From: G965204755 sp965243415
GTDB taxonomy: Bacteria; Acidobacteriota; Vicinamibacteria; Marinacidobacterales; Marinacidobacteraceae
NCBI GenBank assembly: GCA_965243415.1
Contig: OZ251549.1
Span: forward strand, 248,001-312,000
Reading direction: 5' to 3'
Length of the DNA: 64,000 nucleotides
The notes under the pieces were generated by a model. The model saw nothing but the letters and a program-made list of their open reading frames with translations. It was not told the DNA's origin and searched no databases. Both the position numbers and the translations under genes were made by a program. Below, piece after piece: positions 9,451 to 18,705 of the stretch. Every line of letters starts with the position of its first letter. Position 1 is the first letter of the stretch.

Positions 9451-9570
9451 AGAGCAGTCCCTTCCCGGGCCGTACGAAGTCCGGGAGCGCCCGGGAGGAG
9501 TCGCTACGAATTCGTCGCCGGGCCGGAGGACATCGCCACCGGTTCGCCGGTTTCGGCAGCGGTCCGGTCC
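9451..9570 (+). pseudogene. Decayed 3' end of an HTH-protein paralogue
   Basis: The segment resembles the last ~110 bp of the gene at 8089-9267: TACGAAGTCCGGG, then GAGTCGCTACGAATTCGTCG and GGGCCGGAGGACATCG, then GGTTCGCCGG and GCAGCGGTCCG. It lies between two decayed vsr copies, giving the order HTH gene, vsr remnant, HTH remnant, vsr remnant. Confidence 0.75.
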
Positions 9571-9574
9571 GGAG

Positions 9575-9935
9575 CCGGTGGAATCCCTCCGTTCGAGATC
9601 GCCGACCCACGCGCCCGGCCTCCGGTTCCGGGCGCCCCGCCGCCTCCCCGGCGTGACCCGGGCGCGGCCCGACCGGTGTTCGCGCAGCCCGACGGGTCGG
9701 CGGTCCGCCTCGGGACGACCGCTTCCGGGGGTCAGGGCCGGAGCGCGGCTCCACCCGGAGACCGAAGGTGACCGATGGATCGCCGAACGCCGGGCGGATG
9801 TCGAACGCGCAGTGCGGCCCCGTTCAGATCCAGGCCGCCGACCGGACCGTCCCCCGCTTCGGGGAACCCGAGGAACCGGCGGCCCCCGCCCCCGGATCGA
9901 GATCGCGGCCCGCGCGACCGACCCGCCCCGCCGCC
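9575..9935 (+). pseudogene. Decayed vsr copy 2 (nearly full length)
   Basis: A longer vsr relic. It retains the equivalents of the N-terminal PFEIA region (CCGTTCGAGATCGCC), the central CTCCCCGGCGTGACCCG block, the GACCGATGGATCGCC region matching the DWWIAK segment, and the 3' part GCTTCGGGGAACCCGAGG. Several indels break the frame. It ends about 40 bp before the convergent 3' end of the mod gene. Confidence 0.75.
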
Positions 9936-9975
9936 GAGGTGCCCGGCGTCGTTGCGCCGGCGCTCCCCGGAGACG

Positions 9976-12798
9976 CTACGCCGGAGGTACGCGGAGGACC
10001 TTCAGCACCTCGTCGCCCAGGTGGTTGATGACCTTGACGGCGATGCGGCCGGTCGCCGGTTCCGGGAAGGGCCGGGAGCGGTCGCTGCGCAGCGTCTCCC
10101 AGGCCTCCCGGGAGATCTCGGCCCGGAGCGACTTCCGCAGGGCGGCGTAGGGATCGTTCTTCGTCCCCGGGAAGTAGGCGTGGCGGACGCGGAAACTCTC
10201 CTCGTCGTACTCCGTGTCGAGGAGCCAGCAGGCGATGCCGTCGGCGTTGTCCGACCGCACCCGGCCGGTGCTCGGGTCGTACACATCCACGCCGAGCAAC
10301 TGCACCCGCCAGCGGCCGTCGTCCTCCGGATGCAGTTCGATGTCCGGTTCGCCGAAGACGACGAACAGGGCGTCGCTCTTCTTCGACCGCAGTTCCGGCG
10401 CCATGTGGAGGTCGGCGTTGATCCGCGCCCGCAGCACCGGCATCCGGCCGATCGGCTCCTCGTCCGCGGCGTTCGGTTCGTAGGCGAAGGCGCAGGTGAC
10501 CAGCACCTCGCAGCCCTGCTCCGCCGCCTCCCGGGCCGCCGCGACCAGGTCCGCCCGGGTGACGACCCCGAACTCCGGCCCGATGTGGATCGCCGCGCGC
10601 CTCTCCCGGTTCTTCTCACGGTACCGCCCTTCCAGGGGGAGCCTCGCCGTGGGGCCCGGGCCGAGCGCGTGGAACCGGATCCGCTCCCGGGGGCCGGACC
10701 GCCGGCGCTTCTTCTCCGACGCCGAGCGTGGACGCGCCACCTGGTGGACGCCGGCGATGCGGAGGTTCTCTTCGACGACCGTCTCGAAGGCCGCGTTACC
10801 CCGGTAGGTCGCGGTCTCCTCCGCCACCCGCAGCAGCGTCTCCCCCGGCTCTTCCTCCTCGACCGTCGGCACCGCCCGGTGCGGCGTGATGCTCTCCACG
10901 GTGAAGGGCCCGGCGACGCGCACGACTTCCGGGTCCTCGTAGGGCCGGTCGTAGAGCACCTCGGTGTCGGCGCCCGCGGCGATGGAGGCGTCCATCTCCC
11001 GCTGCCGGGCGAGGCGCAGTTCCCACCAGTCCCGATGCTCCTGCCGCGCCGTCTCCGACCAATCCTCCTCTGCCTCCCGCGGAATCTCCCACTCCTCCCA
11101 GGACTCGCCCAACTCCTCGTTCAGCCGGGCGCGGACCGGTTCCATCCGCTTCCGGTATCGCTCCCAGAGGACATCTATTTCGGCGTTGTTCGCGATGGCC
11201 CGGAGCGTCACATGCGGGACCCGCTCGTACACGAAGCCCTGCCGCAGGCGCCCGTAGGTCGGCGTCGTCTTCGGTGGCGTCCGTCCGATCTCCGCCTCCT
11301 TGGCCTGTCCCTCCGGGCTGTCGGCGAGCAGGTACCACGGATACTTCGCTCCCATGATCCGGGCGCGGGCCAGGGCCAGGGCCACCCGCGAGGTGTCCAC
11401 CGTGATCCAGCGCCGCGCCCACTGCTCGGCCACATACGCGGTCGTCCCCGAACCGCAGGTCGGATCGAGCACCAGGTCGCCCGGATCCGTCGTCATCAGG
11501 ACGCAGCGTTCCACGACCTTCGCCAGCGTCTGGACCACATAGATCTTGTTGGCCGTGAAACCGGCGATCCCCGTGTCCGACCAATGGTTCGAGTACGGAA
11601 CGACCGGGTAGTCGTCCAGGAAACGCAGATACCGGAGTGTGTTCCCGACCAGAAACACGCGAGCGCACCGGTTCAGACGCCCCACTCCATCGGCCGTCGT
11701 CTTCCAGTGGAGCCCGCTCGACGGCAGGAACTCTCGACCCCGATAGACGACCCGCTGCGACTCCGGTTCCGCTGCTTCGCCCTGCGCCGTCAACTGATCT
11801 GATGTCGCCAAGCGTGTCCGCGCCGGTCCCGCCACGCTCGGGTCGATCTGTGCGGCCGGACGATAGGCAGTTGCCCCGGGTTCTCCCACGACCTTCTTGC
11901 GCAGAACTTCTCGATACTTGATCCGCTCTGCATCCTTGGCATACCACAACAGATAGTCCACGGTATTCGACAGGGTTTTGCTGCTGAAACCGGTCGTCTT
12001 CGTGAAGGAGATCTGGCTGATGCAATTGTCGGGGCCGAACACTTCATCCAGGACCGATCTCACGCGATGCACATTCTCGTCACCGATCTGGACGAAAACA
12101 CTGCCGCTCTCCGTCAGCAGATCCCGCGCCACGATGAGGCGATCCCGGAGATAGGTCAGGTACGAGTGGACGCCGTCGCGCCAGGTGTCCCGGAAGGCCT
12201 TCACCTGCTCGGGTTCCCGGGTAATGTGCTCCTTCTTGCCGTCCTTCACCTCCCGGCTCGTCGTGGACCACTGGAAGTTGGAGTTGAACTTGATGCCGTA
12301 CGGCGGGTCGAGGTAGATGCACTGCACCTTGCCCCGCAACCGCTCCCGCTCGGCGAGGCTGGCCATCACCTGGAGGCTGTCCCCGAGGATCATCCGGTTC
12401 GACCACTTCGCCCGGTGCCGGTAGAAATCGGTCCGCGCCGCGCCCGGCGGGAGGCCGTTGAAGTCGTCGAACAGCAGCGGCGGCCCCGGCGTCGGGTCGT
12501 TGTCCCGGCCGTGGCGGAGCAGGTCGTCCAGGATCGCCTTCGGCTGCACCTTCTCCTGGACGAAGAGCGGCGGGGCGTTGACGACGATCTCCGACCAGTC
12601 GGCGAGATCCTTCCCCCGCCACACCAACTGCGGATCCCGGTCCGGGTCCCGCCGCTCGAACTCCGCCCGCAGCGGGCGCAGGTGCGCTTCCGTAACGACC
12701 GCCTTCATCTCCGCCGTCGGAATGTGGAGGCGTTTCGCCTCGCCGTGCCGCAGCGTATCGACCCGGGTGGGGCCTTTCTTCGCCGCTCTTTTCTTCAC
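9976..12798 (-). CDS. Type III-like site-specific DNA methyltransferase (Mod)
   Basis: A 940-residue protein with the beta-class amino-methyltransferase motif order: catalytic DPPY at about 164-167 (QCIYLDPPYGIKFNS), and SAM-binding DPTCGSG at about 445-451 after a long target-recognition region. The ~450-residue C-terminal extension is unusually long for Mod subunits and unassigned. The start is a GTG overlapping the stop of the PIN gene as GTGA, so translation is coupled to res and the PIN gene upstream. The product should methylate adenine or N4-cytosine at a non-palindromic site and form the specificity partner of Res. No phase-variable repeat tract is apparent. Confidence 0.88.
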   Translation of the reverse strand: MKKRAAKKGPTRVDTLRHGEAKRLHIPTAEMKAVVTEAHLRPLRAEFERRDPDRDPQLVWRGKDLADWSEIVVNAPPLFVQEKVQPKAILDDLLRHGRDNDPTPGPPLLFDDFNGLPPGAARTDFYRHRAKWSNRMILGDSLQVMASLAERERLRGKVQCIYLDPPYGIKFNSNFQWSTTSREVKDGKKEHITREPEQVKAFRDTWRDGVHSYLTYLRDRLIVARDLLTESGSVFVQIGDENVHRVRSVLDEVFGPDNCISQISFTKTTGFSSKTLSNTVDYLLWYAKDAERIKYREVLRKKVVGEPGATAYRPAAQIDPSVAGPARTRLATSDQLTAQGEAAEPESQRVVYRGREFLPSSGLHWKTTADGVGRLNRCARVFLVGNTLRYLRFLDDYPVVPYSNHWSDTGIAGFTANKIYVVQTLAKVVERCVLMTTDPGDLVLDPTCGSGTTAYVAEQWARRWITVDTSRVALALARARIMGAKYPWYLLADSPEGQAKEAEIGRTPPKTTPTYGRLRQGFVYERVPHVTLRAIANNAEIDVLWERYRKRMEPVRARLNEELGESWEEWEIPREAEEDWSETARQEHRDWWELRLARQREMDASIAAGADTEVLYDRPYEDPEVVRVAGPFTVESITPHRAVPTVEEEEPGETLLRVAEETATYRGNAAFETVVEENLRIAGVHQVARPRSASEKKRRRSGPRERIRFHALGPGPTARLPLEGRYREKNRERRAAIHIGPEFGVVTRADLVAAAREAAEQGCEVLVTCAFAYEPNAADEEPIGRMPVLRARINADLHMAPELRSKKSDALFVVFGEPDIELHPEDDGRWRVQLLGVDVYDPSTGRVRSDNADGIACWLLDTEYDEESFRVRHAYFPGTKNDPYAALRKSLRAEISREAWETLRSDRSRPFPEPATGRIAVKVINHLGDEVLKVLRVPPA

Positions 12799-13193
12799 GA
12801 GGCGTTCCTCACGCGGTCATCCGGCGAACCCGCCTCGAAGGCGATCCCGAGTCTCTCGGCGACTCGGAGCAGGCGCCGGTCCTGAGTCCAAAGTTTCGCC
12901 CCGGGGGAGTCGAGTACGGAACCGAGGAGATGGGCGTCCACGAAGCCGACTCCGCTCCCGGCGATGCCCTGGCTCTCGATCAGATCGTAGATGTCCGCGT
13001 GGGGCTGCGGTTCCTCGACTGGCAATTCCCGCCATTCCGCGACGACCCGGGCGCGGTCGGCGATACGCCCGCAGAGCAGTTCTCCCAGCACCATCGGGTG
13101 CATCGCGACCCGACGCCGTTCGAGCAGCGCGTCCAGCCGGGCCCACGGCTTCCGCAGGTGTTCGATCCACACCGAAGTGTCCACGAGGACCAT
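12795..13193 (-). CDS. PIN-domain RNase (VapC-like) inside the restriction operon
   Basis: A 132-residue PIN protein beginning MVLVDTSVWIEHL. The four acidic metal ligands of VapC ribonucleases are all present: Asp5, Glu38 (LGELL), Asp86 (FVDAHLL) and Asp105 (WTQDRRLL). Length is typical of VapC. The ATG overlaps the TGA of res (TGATG) and its own TGA overlaps the GTG of mod (GTGA), so it is locked into the res-PIN-mod transcript. No VapB-type antitoxin gene fits anywhere beside it. An active orphan toxin would need control by another means, such as binding to Res or Mod; that is inference. Confidence 0.88.
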   Translation of the reverse strand: MVLVDTSVWIEHLRKPWARLDALLERRRVAMHPMVLGELLCGRIADRARVVAEWRELPVEEPQPHADIYDLIESQGIAGSGVGFVDAHLLGSVLDSPGAKLWTQDRRLLRVAERLGIAFEAGSPDDRVRNAS

Positions 13194-16100
13194 CAAGGGG
13201 CCGAGGGGCGGCGCCGCGGGATGTCTTCCAAGTCGGGCATGGTACCGCCGGCCTCCGACAGGACTCGGGCCGCCCGGTCCCATTTTCGCCCCATGAACGG
13301 CTCGAACAGCCGAATGGAGGCCGGTAGCGCCGCTTCGAGGTCCGACTCGAAGGCACCGGCCCTGGTCAACTCGGCGAACGCCCAGCGGCCGCAGGTTCCG
13401 AGCGCATTGACCCCGGGGACCCACTGCGTTTCCATCGCTTCCTTCTTGTCGCGGGCGTCCTGGCCCCGGTAGCCCTTGACCTCGACGACCAGGTGCAGGA
13501 GGTCGTCGTCGCCCTCCCCCTCGCCGTCGTCGAGGACCACGATGAAGTCCGGGAGGTACCGGCGCCACTCGCCGCCCGATCGGTACGGGACCTCGAAACC
13601 CAGTCCGTCGTTCCGCGCCCACCGCTTCACGAAGTGCTGCGCGTTGACCACCCGGCAGAATTCCCGTTCCCAGTTGCTGTCGAGAACGGCCCAGTTGATA
13701 TGGCAGCGGCGCGGATCGGTCCGGTACCTCAGTCGTTTCGTCGTGGTGAAGTCCACCTCGCTCGTGGAACCGGTCTCGTTGTACGGGTCGAGCACGGCGC
13801 GCACCGGCGACCGGGCCTTCAACTCGAACCGGGTCACCGCCGCCTCGATCTTCTCGCAGGCCCGATCGGCGAGCACGGCGTACATGAGTTGCGCCGGGCG
13901 GGTCCCCCCTTCGCACCGGAGGCATTCGTCGAGCCATCTCCGCGCGATGTTCTTCAGTTGCGAGAACGCCGCCACGCCCGGGCTCCCCGAGGTGTCCCGG
14001 TAGCGGGTCTCCAGCAGCCGGGCGGCGAGTTCGTAGGCCAGGGCCCCGTTGCGGGTGCGGTCGAGGTGCGAGAGCCCCAGGTCCGCAGCCGACCCGATGA
14101 GCGCCGCGTTCTCGACTTCGGTGGCGCCGACCAGGTCCGTCGTCAGCGTCAGGACGGAATCGTCGTTGAACTCGGCGCGGAACCCGCTCGCGGGTGTTGC
14201 AGTGCGGTAGTTGACGACCCGGGGAAACCGGATCTCGTGGGCCACCCGCTCCGGAACGGCGTGGACATGCAGGCGCGATGGCGGCGGAGGGGGCCCGGTG
14301 GCTATCGGCTTGGCGGTGAAGTCGAACGGGACCCCGAGGACATCGGCATACTCCGGTTCGAGGAGAGCGTCCCCGTCCCCGTCGTAGGACTGCCGCCGCA
14401 GCGCCCGGCCCACCACCTGTTCGCAGAGGAGTTGGGTCCCGAACGCGCGGACGCCCAGGATGTGGGTCACCGTGTTCGCGTCCCAGCCCTCGCTGAGCAT
14501 CGAGACCGACACCACGCAGCGGATCGAGTCCCCCAGCGTGTTCGGCTTGCCGACGGTGTTCAGCACCTCGCGCAGCAGGTCGGAATCGTCGTCCGCGTCC
14601 TTTCCGTCCCCCCGCTGGCGGATCTCCGCCCGGAACCGCTCGATCTCGAGGGCCGCGGCCTCCCGGAACTTCGGGTCGAGCGCCTCCCCGGACTCCAACT
14701 GGACGCTGTCGATGAGCAGCGTCCGCGGGCGCGCCAACGGCTCCCCGCGCTCGTCGAAGTTGCGGAAGAGGTCGAGCCGGCCGGGCCGGTACCTTCCGTT
14801 GCCGTCCTCGCCGGGACGGTGGTAGCCGGCGATCCAGTCGTGGACCAGCCGCGAACTCGCGGTGTTGTTGCAGACCACGACGAAACAGGGGTCGGACTCG
14901 ATGCTCTCCTCGGCCTCCCAGGCGGCGAAGACCCTCTCGTAGTGGCCGTAGAGCATCTGCAGGGCGGTCTGCAGTTCCGGGGGCAGGTCGGCCGGGTCGA
15001 GCGGCGCCTTCGCCCGCGCCCGGTTCGTCCGCGGCATCCGCTTGCCGATGTGCTTCCACAACTCGCGGTACATCGGCATCTCGTGCTTCGGAACATCGTC
15101 GTCCACCGGGACCCGCGGGAGTTTCACGATGCCGCACTCGATGGCGTCCAGCAGCGAGAAGTCGGTGATCGTCCAGGGGAAGAGCGTCCCCTCCGCGTAG
15201 CCGGAGCCGCTGAGGAAGAAGGGCGTCGCCGACAGGTCCACCACCCGGCTGACCTCCGCATGGTTCGCGAGCGCCTCGAGGCCGGAGATCCAGAGGCGGG
15301 CCGCCTTCCGGTTCTCCCGCGCCTCGTCGCGTTCGGCGCCGGTGAGCGGCTCTTCGTCCCCGGGCGCGCCGAGCGGCCGCTCCCGGTAGCAGTGGTGCGC
15401 TTCGTCGTTCAGCACCAGCACCCGGGAGGCGCGGAGCATCGAGTTCTTCCCTTCGAAAACCCGCCGCAGCATCTCGCCCTCGGATTCGGTCTCGATGGCC
15501 AGGTCGCCGCCGCGGCCGCGCAGGGCCTTCTTGGTGCCGGCGGCGGCCTTCAGGGTCTCCCGGCGCCTGAAGGCGTGGTAGTTCGTGATGACGATCTCCG
15601 CCTTCTCGAGGTCGCGCTCCATCCCCTCGGGGAGGAGACCGTGCTTCCTGCCGAAATAACTCTCCGGGTCGTTCGGCTGCAGCACCCGCAGCCGGTCGCG
15701 GATGGTGATGCCCGGCGTCACGACCAGGAAGGTGCGCGTGAAGCGGGAACTCGTCGGGTGGCGCACCGCGTTCACCGTCTGCCAGGCGATCAGCATGGCC
15801 ATCACCATCGTCTTCCCGGCGCCGGTGGCCAACTTGAGCGCCACCCGGTCGAGCCCGGGGTTCGCGTCCTCGTTCGCCTGCGCCAGGCGGTCCCGGAATT
15901 TCTTCGCCCGCCGCGACCCCGGGGCGACTTCGGTGAGCCAGATCATCGTCTCGACCGCTTCCACCTGGCAGAAGAACGGGCGGCGGCCGTACCGGGACGG
16001 CTTCCGCCAGTGTGCGAGCAGCATCTCGGTCTCGGGCGTCAGGCCCCGGGACCCCCGGGCGCGTCGGCGCCAGCGGGCCACCTCGTCCCGGACGCCGTTG

Positions 16101-16348
16101 ATGATCCCGGCCAGCGCGGCGTACGACTGCTCCACCGTGGAAAGGCCCTCGGCGCCGAAGTCGAGTTTCGCCTGGCGTCCGCCCTTCCCCCCGCGCCGGG
16201 GTTTCGGGACCGGGCTCACGAAGTCGGCTGTGCGCCGGCTCTCGACGATCCGGCCGGTGGGCTGGCCTTCGCGGTCGAGATGCCAGTGCTCGCGCGGGAA
16301 CTCGTACGGAGTGTTGAGGATCGGGTTCTCGAAGAAGTTCCGGGACAT
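13193..16348 (-). CDS. Type III-like restriction endonuclease, DEAH helicase plus nuclease (Res)
   Basis: A 1051-residue superfamily-2 protein. Walker A is LATGAGKT at about 173-180 and Walker B/DEAH is LNDEAHHCY at about 312-320. Helicase motifs follow (SATPFF; SMLSEGWD; QVVGRALRR). The C-terminal PD-(D/E)xK nuclease is seen as LPDFIVVL followed by VVEVKGY. It should translocate or switch on DNA using ATP and cleave unmodified DNA with Mod. It is the first gene of a res-PIN-mod operon, the reverse of the usual mod-res order. The upstream 123-bp gap to the divergent VWA gene should hold both promoters. Confidence 0.88.
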   Translation of the reverse strand: MSRNFFENPILNTPYEFPREHWHLDREGQPTGRIVESRRTADFVSPVPKPRRGGKGGRQAKLDFGAEGLSTVEQSYAALAGIINGVRDEVARWRRRARGSRGLTPETEMLLAHWRKPSRYGRRPFFCQVEAVETMIWLTEVAPGSRRAKKFRDRLAQANEDANPGLDRVALKLATGAGKTMVMAMLIAWQTVNAVRHPTSSRFTRTFLVVTPGITIRDRLRVLQPNDPESYFGRKHGLLPEGMERDLEKAEIVITNYHAFRRRETLKAAAGTKKALRGRGGDLAIETESEGEMLRRVFEGKNSMLRASRVLVLNDEAHHCYRERPLGAPGDEEPLTGAERDEARENRKAARLWISGLEALANHAEVSRVVDLSATPFFLSGSGYAEGTLFPWTITDFSLLDAIECGIVKLPRVPVDDDVPKHEMPMYRELWKHIGKRMPRTNRARAKAPLDPADLPPELQTALQMLYGHYERVFAAWEAEESIESDPCFVVVCNNTASSRLVHDWIAGYHRPGEDGNGRYRPGRLDLFRNFDERGEPLARPRTLLIDSVQLESGEALDPKFREAAALEIERFRAEIRQRGDGKDADDDSDLLREVLNTVGKPNTLGDSIRCVVSVSMLSEGWDANTVTHILGVRAFGTQLLCEQVVGRALRRQSYDGDGDALLEPEYADVLGVPFDFTAKPIATGPPPPPSRLHVHAVPERVAHEIRFPRVVNYRTATPASGFRAEFNDDSVLTLTTDLVGATEVENAALIGSAADLGLSHLDRTRNGALAYELAARLLETRYRDTSGSPGVAAFSQLKNIARRWLDECLRCEGGTRPAQLMYAVLADRACEKIEAAVTRFELKARSPVRAVLDPYNETGSTSEVDFTTTKRLRYRTDPRRCHINWAVLDSNWEREFCRVVNAQHFVKRWARNDGLGFEVPYRSGGEWRRYLPDFIVVLDDGEGEGDDDLLHLVVEVKGYRGQDARDKKEAMETQWVPGVNALGTCGRWAFAELTRAGAFESDLEAALPASIRLFEPFMGRKWDRAARVLSEAGGTMPDLEDIPRRRPSAP

Positions 16349-16453
16349 CGGGTCGAGGTGGTGGCGGCGGCTCGGTCAGCCGGGGCCCCCGCGCCCGGCC
16401 GGCGGCGAATGGTACCGGCCCCGCCGGGCGGCGGACGGCGGGTTCGCGATTGG

Positions 16454-16459
16454 TAGAGT
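16454..16459 (+). promoter_or_regulatory. -10-like box TAGAGT before the VWA gene
   Basis: TAGAGT ends 12 nt before the ATG at 16472, leaving no room for a normal untranslated leader. One of several such close-set boxes in this window. No clear -35 is seen. Confidence 0.4.
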
Positions 16460-16471
16460 TTCGGAGCGACG

Positions 16472-17458
16472 ATGAGTGGAAGCGCGAGGCGCGGCCCGGG
16501 CCGGACGAGCCGCGCCGGGCTGGTCGCGGCCGCGTTGACCCTCGCCGGGGTGGTCGCCGCCCGGGTCGCGCTGCCGGCGGTCGGCGGCGGCGGCGGACAG
16601 GAGCCGGCCGGGCAGGACCGGTTCCGGCTGCGGCTGGCGGTCGAAGCGGTGAATCTGGGCGTGGCGGTCACCGACGAGCGCGGGCGGTTCGTCTCCGGGC
16701 TGGGGCAGGAGGACTTCGTCGTCCGGGAGAACGGGGTCCCGCAGGAGATCACCTTCTTCGCCAGCGAGGTGGCGCCGCTCCACATCCTGGTGCTGCTCGA
16801 CGCCTCGCTCAGCATGAGGGCCAGCCTCGACTATGTGAAGGAAGCGGCTTCGATCTTCGTGGACCGCCTCTGGGAGGGCGACCGGGCGATGATCGGCGAG
16901 TTCAACGACCGGGTGCGATTCGGGGGCGAGTTCACCGACGACCGGCGCCGGCTGACTTCGACGATCCTGGCGCTCCGGCCGCTGGGCGCCACCGCGCTCT
17001 ACGACGCCTCGATCCTGGCGCTCGAACGGCTCCACCACGCCGACGACGCCGAACGCCGGGCGCTGCTCCTGTTCACCGACGGCGACGACTCCCGGATGAC
17101 CGGGTTCGGCAGCGAAGCCAGCGCCGGGGACGCCATCGAAGCGGCCCGGATGACCGAAGCGGCGATCTACGCGATCGGCTTCGAGGGGAACGGGGCGCGC
17201 GTGAACAAGCGGTTCCTGCGCCGGCTGACCGGCGAGACCGGCGGCCAGGCGCTCTTCCCGGAACGCACCGGCGACCTCATCGGCAGTTTCGCCCGCATCG
17301 AGGAAGACCTCCACTCCCAGTACCGGCTCGCGTATGTCCCGCGGGACGCCGGCCAGGAAGGCGAGTGGCGGACGATCGAGGTCTCCGTCCCCGGCCGCCG
17401 CGACCTCACCGCCCGCACCCGAACCGGCTACTACGCCCGCCCCTCCTCCGCGCCGTAG
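16472..17458 (+). CDS. VWA-domain protein of the acidobacterial type
   Basis: A 328-residue exported or membrane-anchored protein: one hydrophobic segment at about 15-38, then a short beta-rich region (VTDERGRFVSGL, DFVVRENG) characteristic of the VWFA-related acidobacterial family, then a VWA domain. The MIDAS metal site is DASLS at about 110-114, with the Thr of GATALYD and the Asp of FTDGDD completing it. Such proteins bind ligands through a coordinated divalent cation; the partner is unknown. It is a single gene divergent from res and convergent with the ParA group. The family is strongly enriched in Acidobacteriota, which supports the taxonomic guess. Confidence 0.85.
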   Translation: MSGSARRGPGRTSRAGLVAAALTLAGVVAARVALPAVGGGGGQEPAGQDRFRLRLAVEAVNLGVAVTDERGRFVSGLGQEDFVVRENGVPQEITFFASEVAPLHILVLLDASLSMRASLDYVKEAASIFVDRLWEGDRAMIGEFNDRVRFGGEFTDDRRRLTSTILALRPLGATALYDASILALERLHHADDAERRALLLFTDGDDSRMTGFGSEASAGDAIEAARMTEAAIYAIGFEGNGARVNKRFLRRLTGETGGQALFPERTGDLIGSFARIEEDLHSQYRLAYVPRDAGQEGEWRTIEVSVPGRRDLTARTRTGYYARPSSAP

Positions 17459-17535
17459 AACCACCCGGCGACGGGGGCGGAGCGAGAGGGACGCCTCCGG
17501 GTGGGGCCCTCCGGCGACAGCGCCGTGCGAGTGCC

Positions 17536-18096
17536 CTACGAGGCCTTCGCCTTCGGCAGCCGGGAAGCGGCCTCGGGTGTCTCGCCCCGCAGGAGCCGAT
17601 AGTTCCGTTCGTTCTCGATGTGGGTCGCGATGCGCTGGATCAGTTCGGCCCGGCGTTCGCTGCTCCGCACCCGGAGTCCGAGGCTGCTCGCGAACGCCTT
17701 GAGAACACTCACGGACTCGCCGGACCGCTCCAGCGACCGCGCGATCTCCGATTTCTCCAGCGTTCGGACCGACTCCCCGAGGCTCCGCACCCGGGCCTCG
17801 CTATGGTTCGCCGCCTTCATCGTCGACCGCGGCTTGGGGATGCCCAGCACCTTGTAGAGACCGTTGTCCCGCGCCTGTGAAGCGAGAAGGTCCAACCGGG
17901 AAATCGCCCCGGACATCTCTTCGCTCGTCTCCAGCGTCGGGATACTCAGCACCAGGCTCTCCACCTCGTCGAGAAAATCGCGGGTGTTCCTCAGCGTGCG
18001 AAGGATCTCCGCCCGCTCCTCGTCCGACGGCAGCGAGCGAACGAACCCTCGCAATCCCCGAAGGAAGGCGGTCAGGGGATCGCTCGGCGCGCTCAC
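17536..18096 (-). CDS. ParA-linked SAP-like protein, second copy
   Basis: A 186-residue protein whose first ~100 residues are almost identical to those of the upstream neighbour (LRGLRGFVRSLPS, EILRTLRNTRDFL, LVLSIPTLETSEEMSG). The middle diverges, and the C-terminus again matches (AELIQRIATHIENERNYRLL). The C-terminal helix pair resembles a SAP-type nucleic-acid-binding fold. It starts 30 bp after the first copy ends, so it is probably co-transcribed behind parA. Recent tandem duplication with a diversified centre suggests partner or site specificity changed. Function not established. Confidence 0.7.
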   Translation of the reverse strand: MSAPSDPLTAFLRGLRGFVRSLPSDEERAEILRTLRNTRDFLDEVESLVLSIPTLETSEEMSGAISRLDLLASQARDNGLYKVLGIPKPRSTMKAANHSEARVRSLGESVRTLEKSEIARSLERSGESVSVLKAFASSLGLRVRSSERRAELIQRIATHIENERNYRLLRGETPEAASRLPKAKAS

Positions 18097-18126
18097 GAGG
18101 ACGGCCCTCCCCTTCCCGACATCGCT

Positions 18127-18705
18127 CTACGAGACTTTCTCCCGCGCCTGCTCGGCGTCTTCGTCTTCGTCGAAATCTCCACGAAGGAGCCGATAGCCCC
18201 GATCGTTCACGATGTGGGTGGCGATCCGACGGATCAGGTCGGCCTTCGGCGCACTGCTCGGGAGCGGCAGATTCAGTCCGCCGGCCACGGCGCGAAGCAC
18301 CATCACCGGCGCGCCCGACCGCTCCAGGGTCTTCGTGATCTCCGCCCTGCCGAGCCTGCCGAGAGGTCGGATCTCCTTCAGCAATTCCTCGGCCCGTGCC
18401 CGGACCTCGCCGTAGTTCGCAGCCTTCATGGTCGACCGCGGCTTGGGGATGCCCAGCACCTTGTGGAGACCGTTGTCCCGCGCCTGTGAAGCGAGAAGGT
18501 CCAGTCGGGAAATCGCCCCCGACATCTCTTCGCTCGTTTCCAGAGTCGGGATACTCAGCACCAGGCTCTCCACCTCGTTGAGGAAATCGCGGGTGTTCCT
18601 CAGCGTGCGGAGGATCTCCGCCCGCTCCTCCTCCGACGGCAGCGAGCGGACGAACCCTCGCAATCCCCGAAGGAATGTGGCCATGGGATCGCTCGGCGCA
18701 CTCAT
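18127..18705 (-). CDS. ParA-linked SAP-like protein, first copy
   Basis: A 192-residue protein whose ATG overlaps the parA stop as ATGA, indicating coupled translation. The N-terminal ~100 residues are predicted helical and conserved with the second copy. The C-terminal segment (VAGGLNLPLPSSAPKADLIRRIATHI) has the helix-turn-helix-like spacing of a SAP motif, suggesting DNA binding. In ParA operons the second gene is normally the ParB/adaptor protein, so this may be the DNA-binding partner; it has no ParB motif. Base composition is lower in GC than the surrounding respiratory genes. Confidence 0.7.
   Translation of the reverse strand: MSAPSDPMATFLRGLRGFVRSLPSEEERAEILRTLRNTRDFLNEVESLVLSIPTLETSEEMSGAISRLDLLASQARDNGLHKVLGIPKPRSTMKAANYGEVRARAEELLKEIRPLGRLGRAEITKTLERSGAPVMVLRAVAGGLNLPLPSSAPKADLIRRIATHIVNDRGYRLLRGDFDEDEDAEQAREKVS

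Noticed and set aside
12795..13193. Complete VapBC toxin-antitoxin pair
   Set aside because: Only the PIN toxin-like gene is present. Both its ends overlap res and mod, leaving no room for a vapB.
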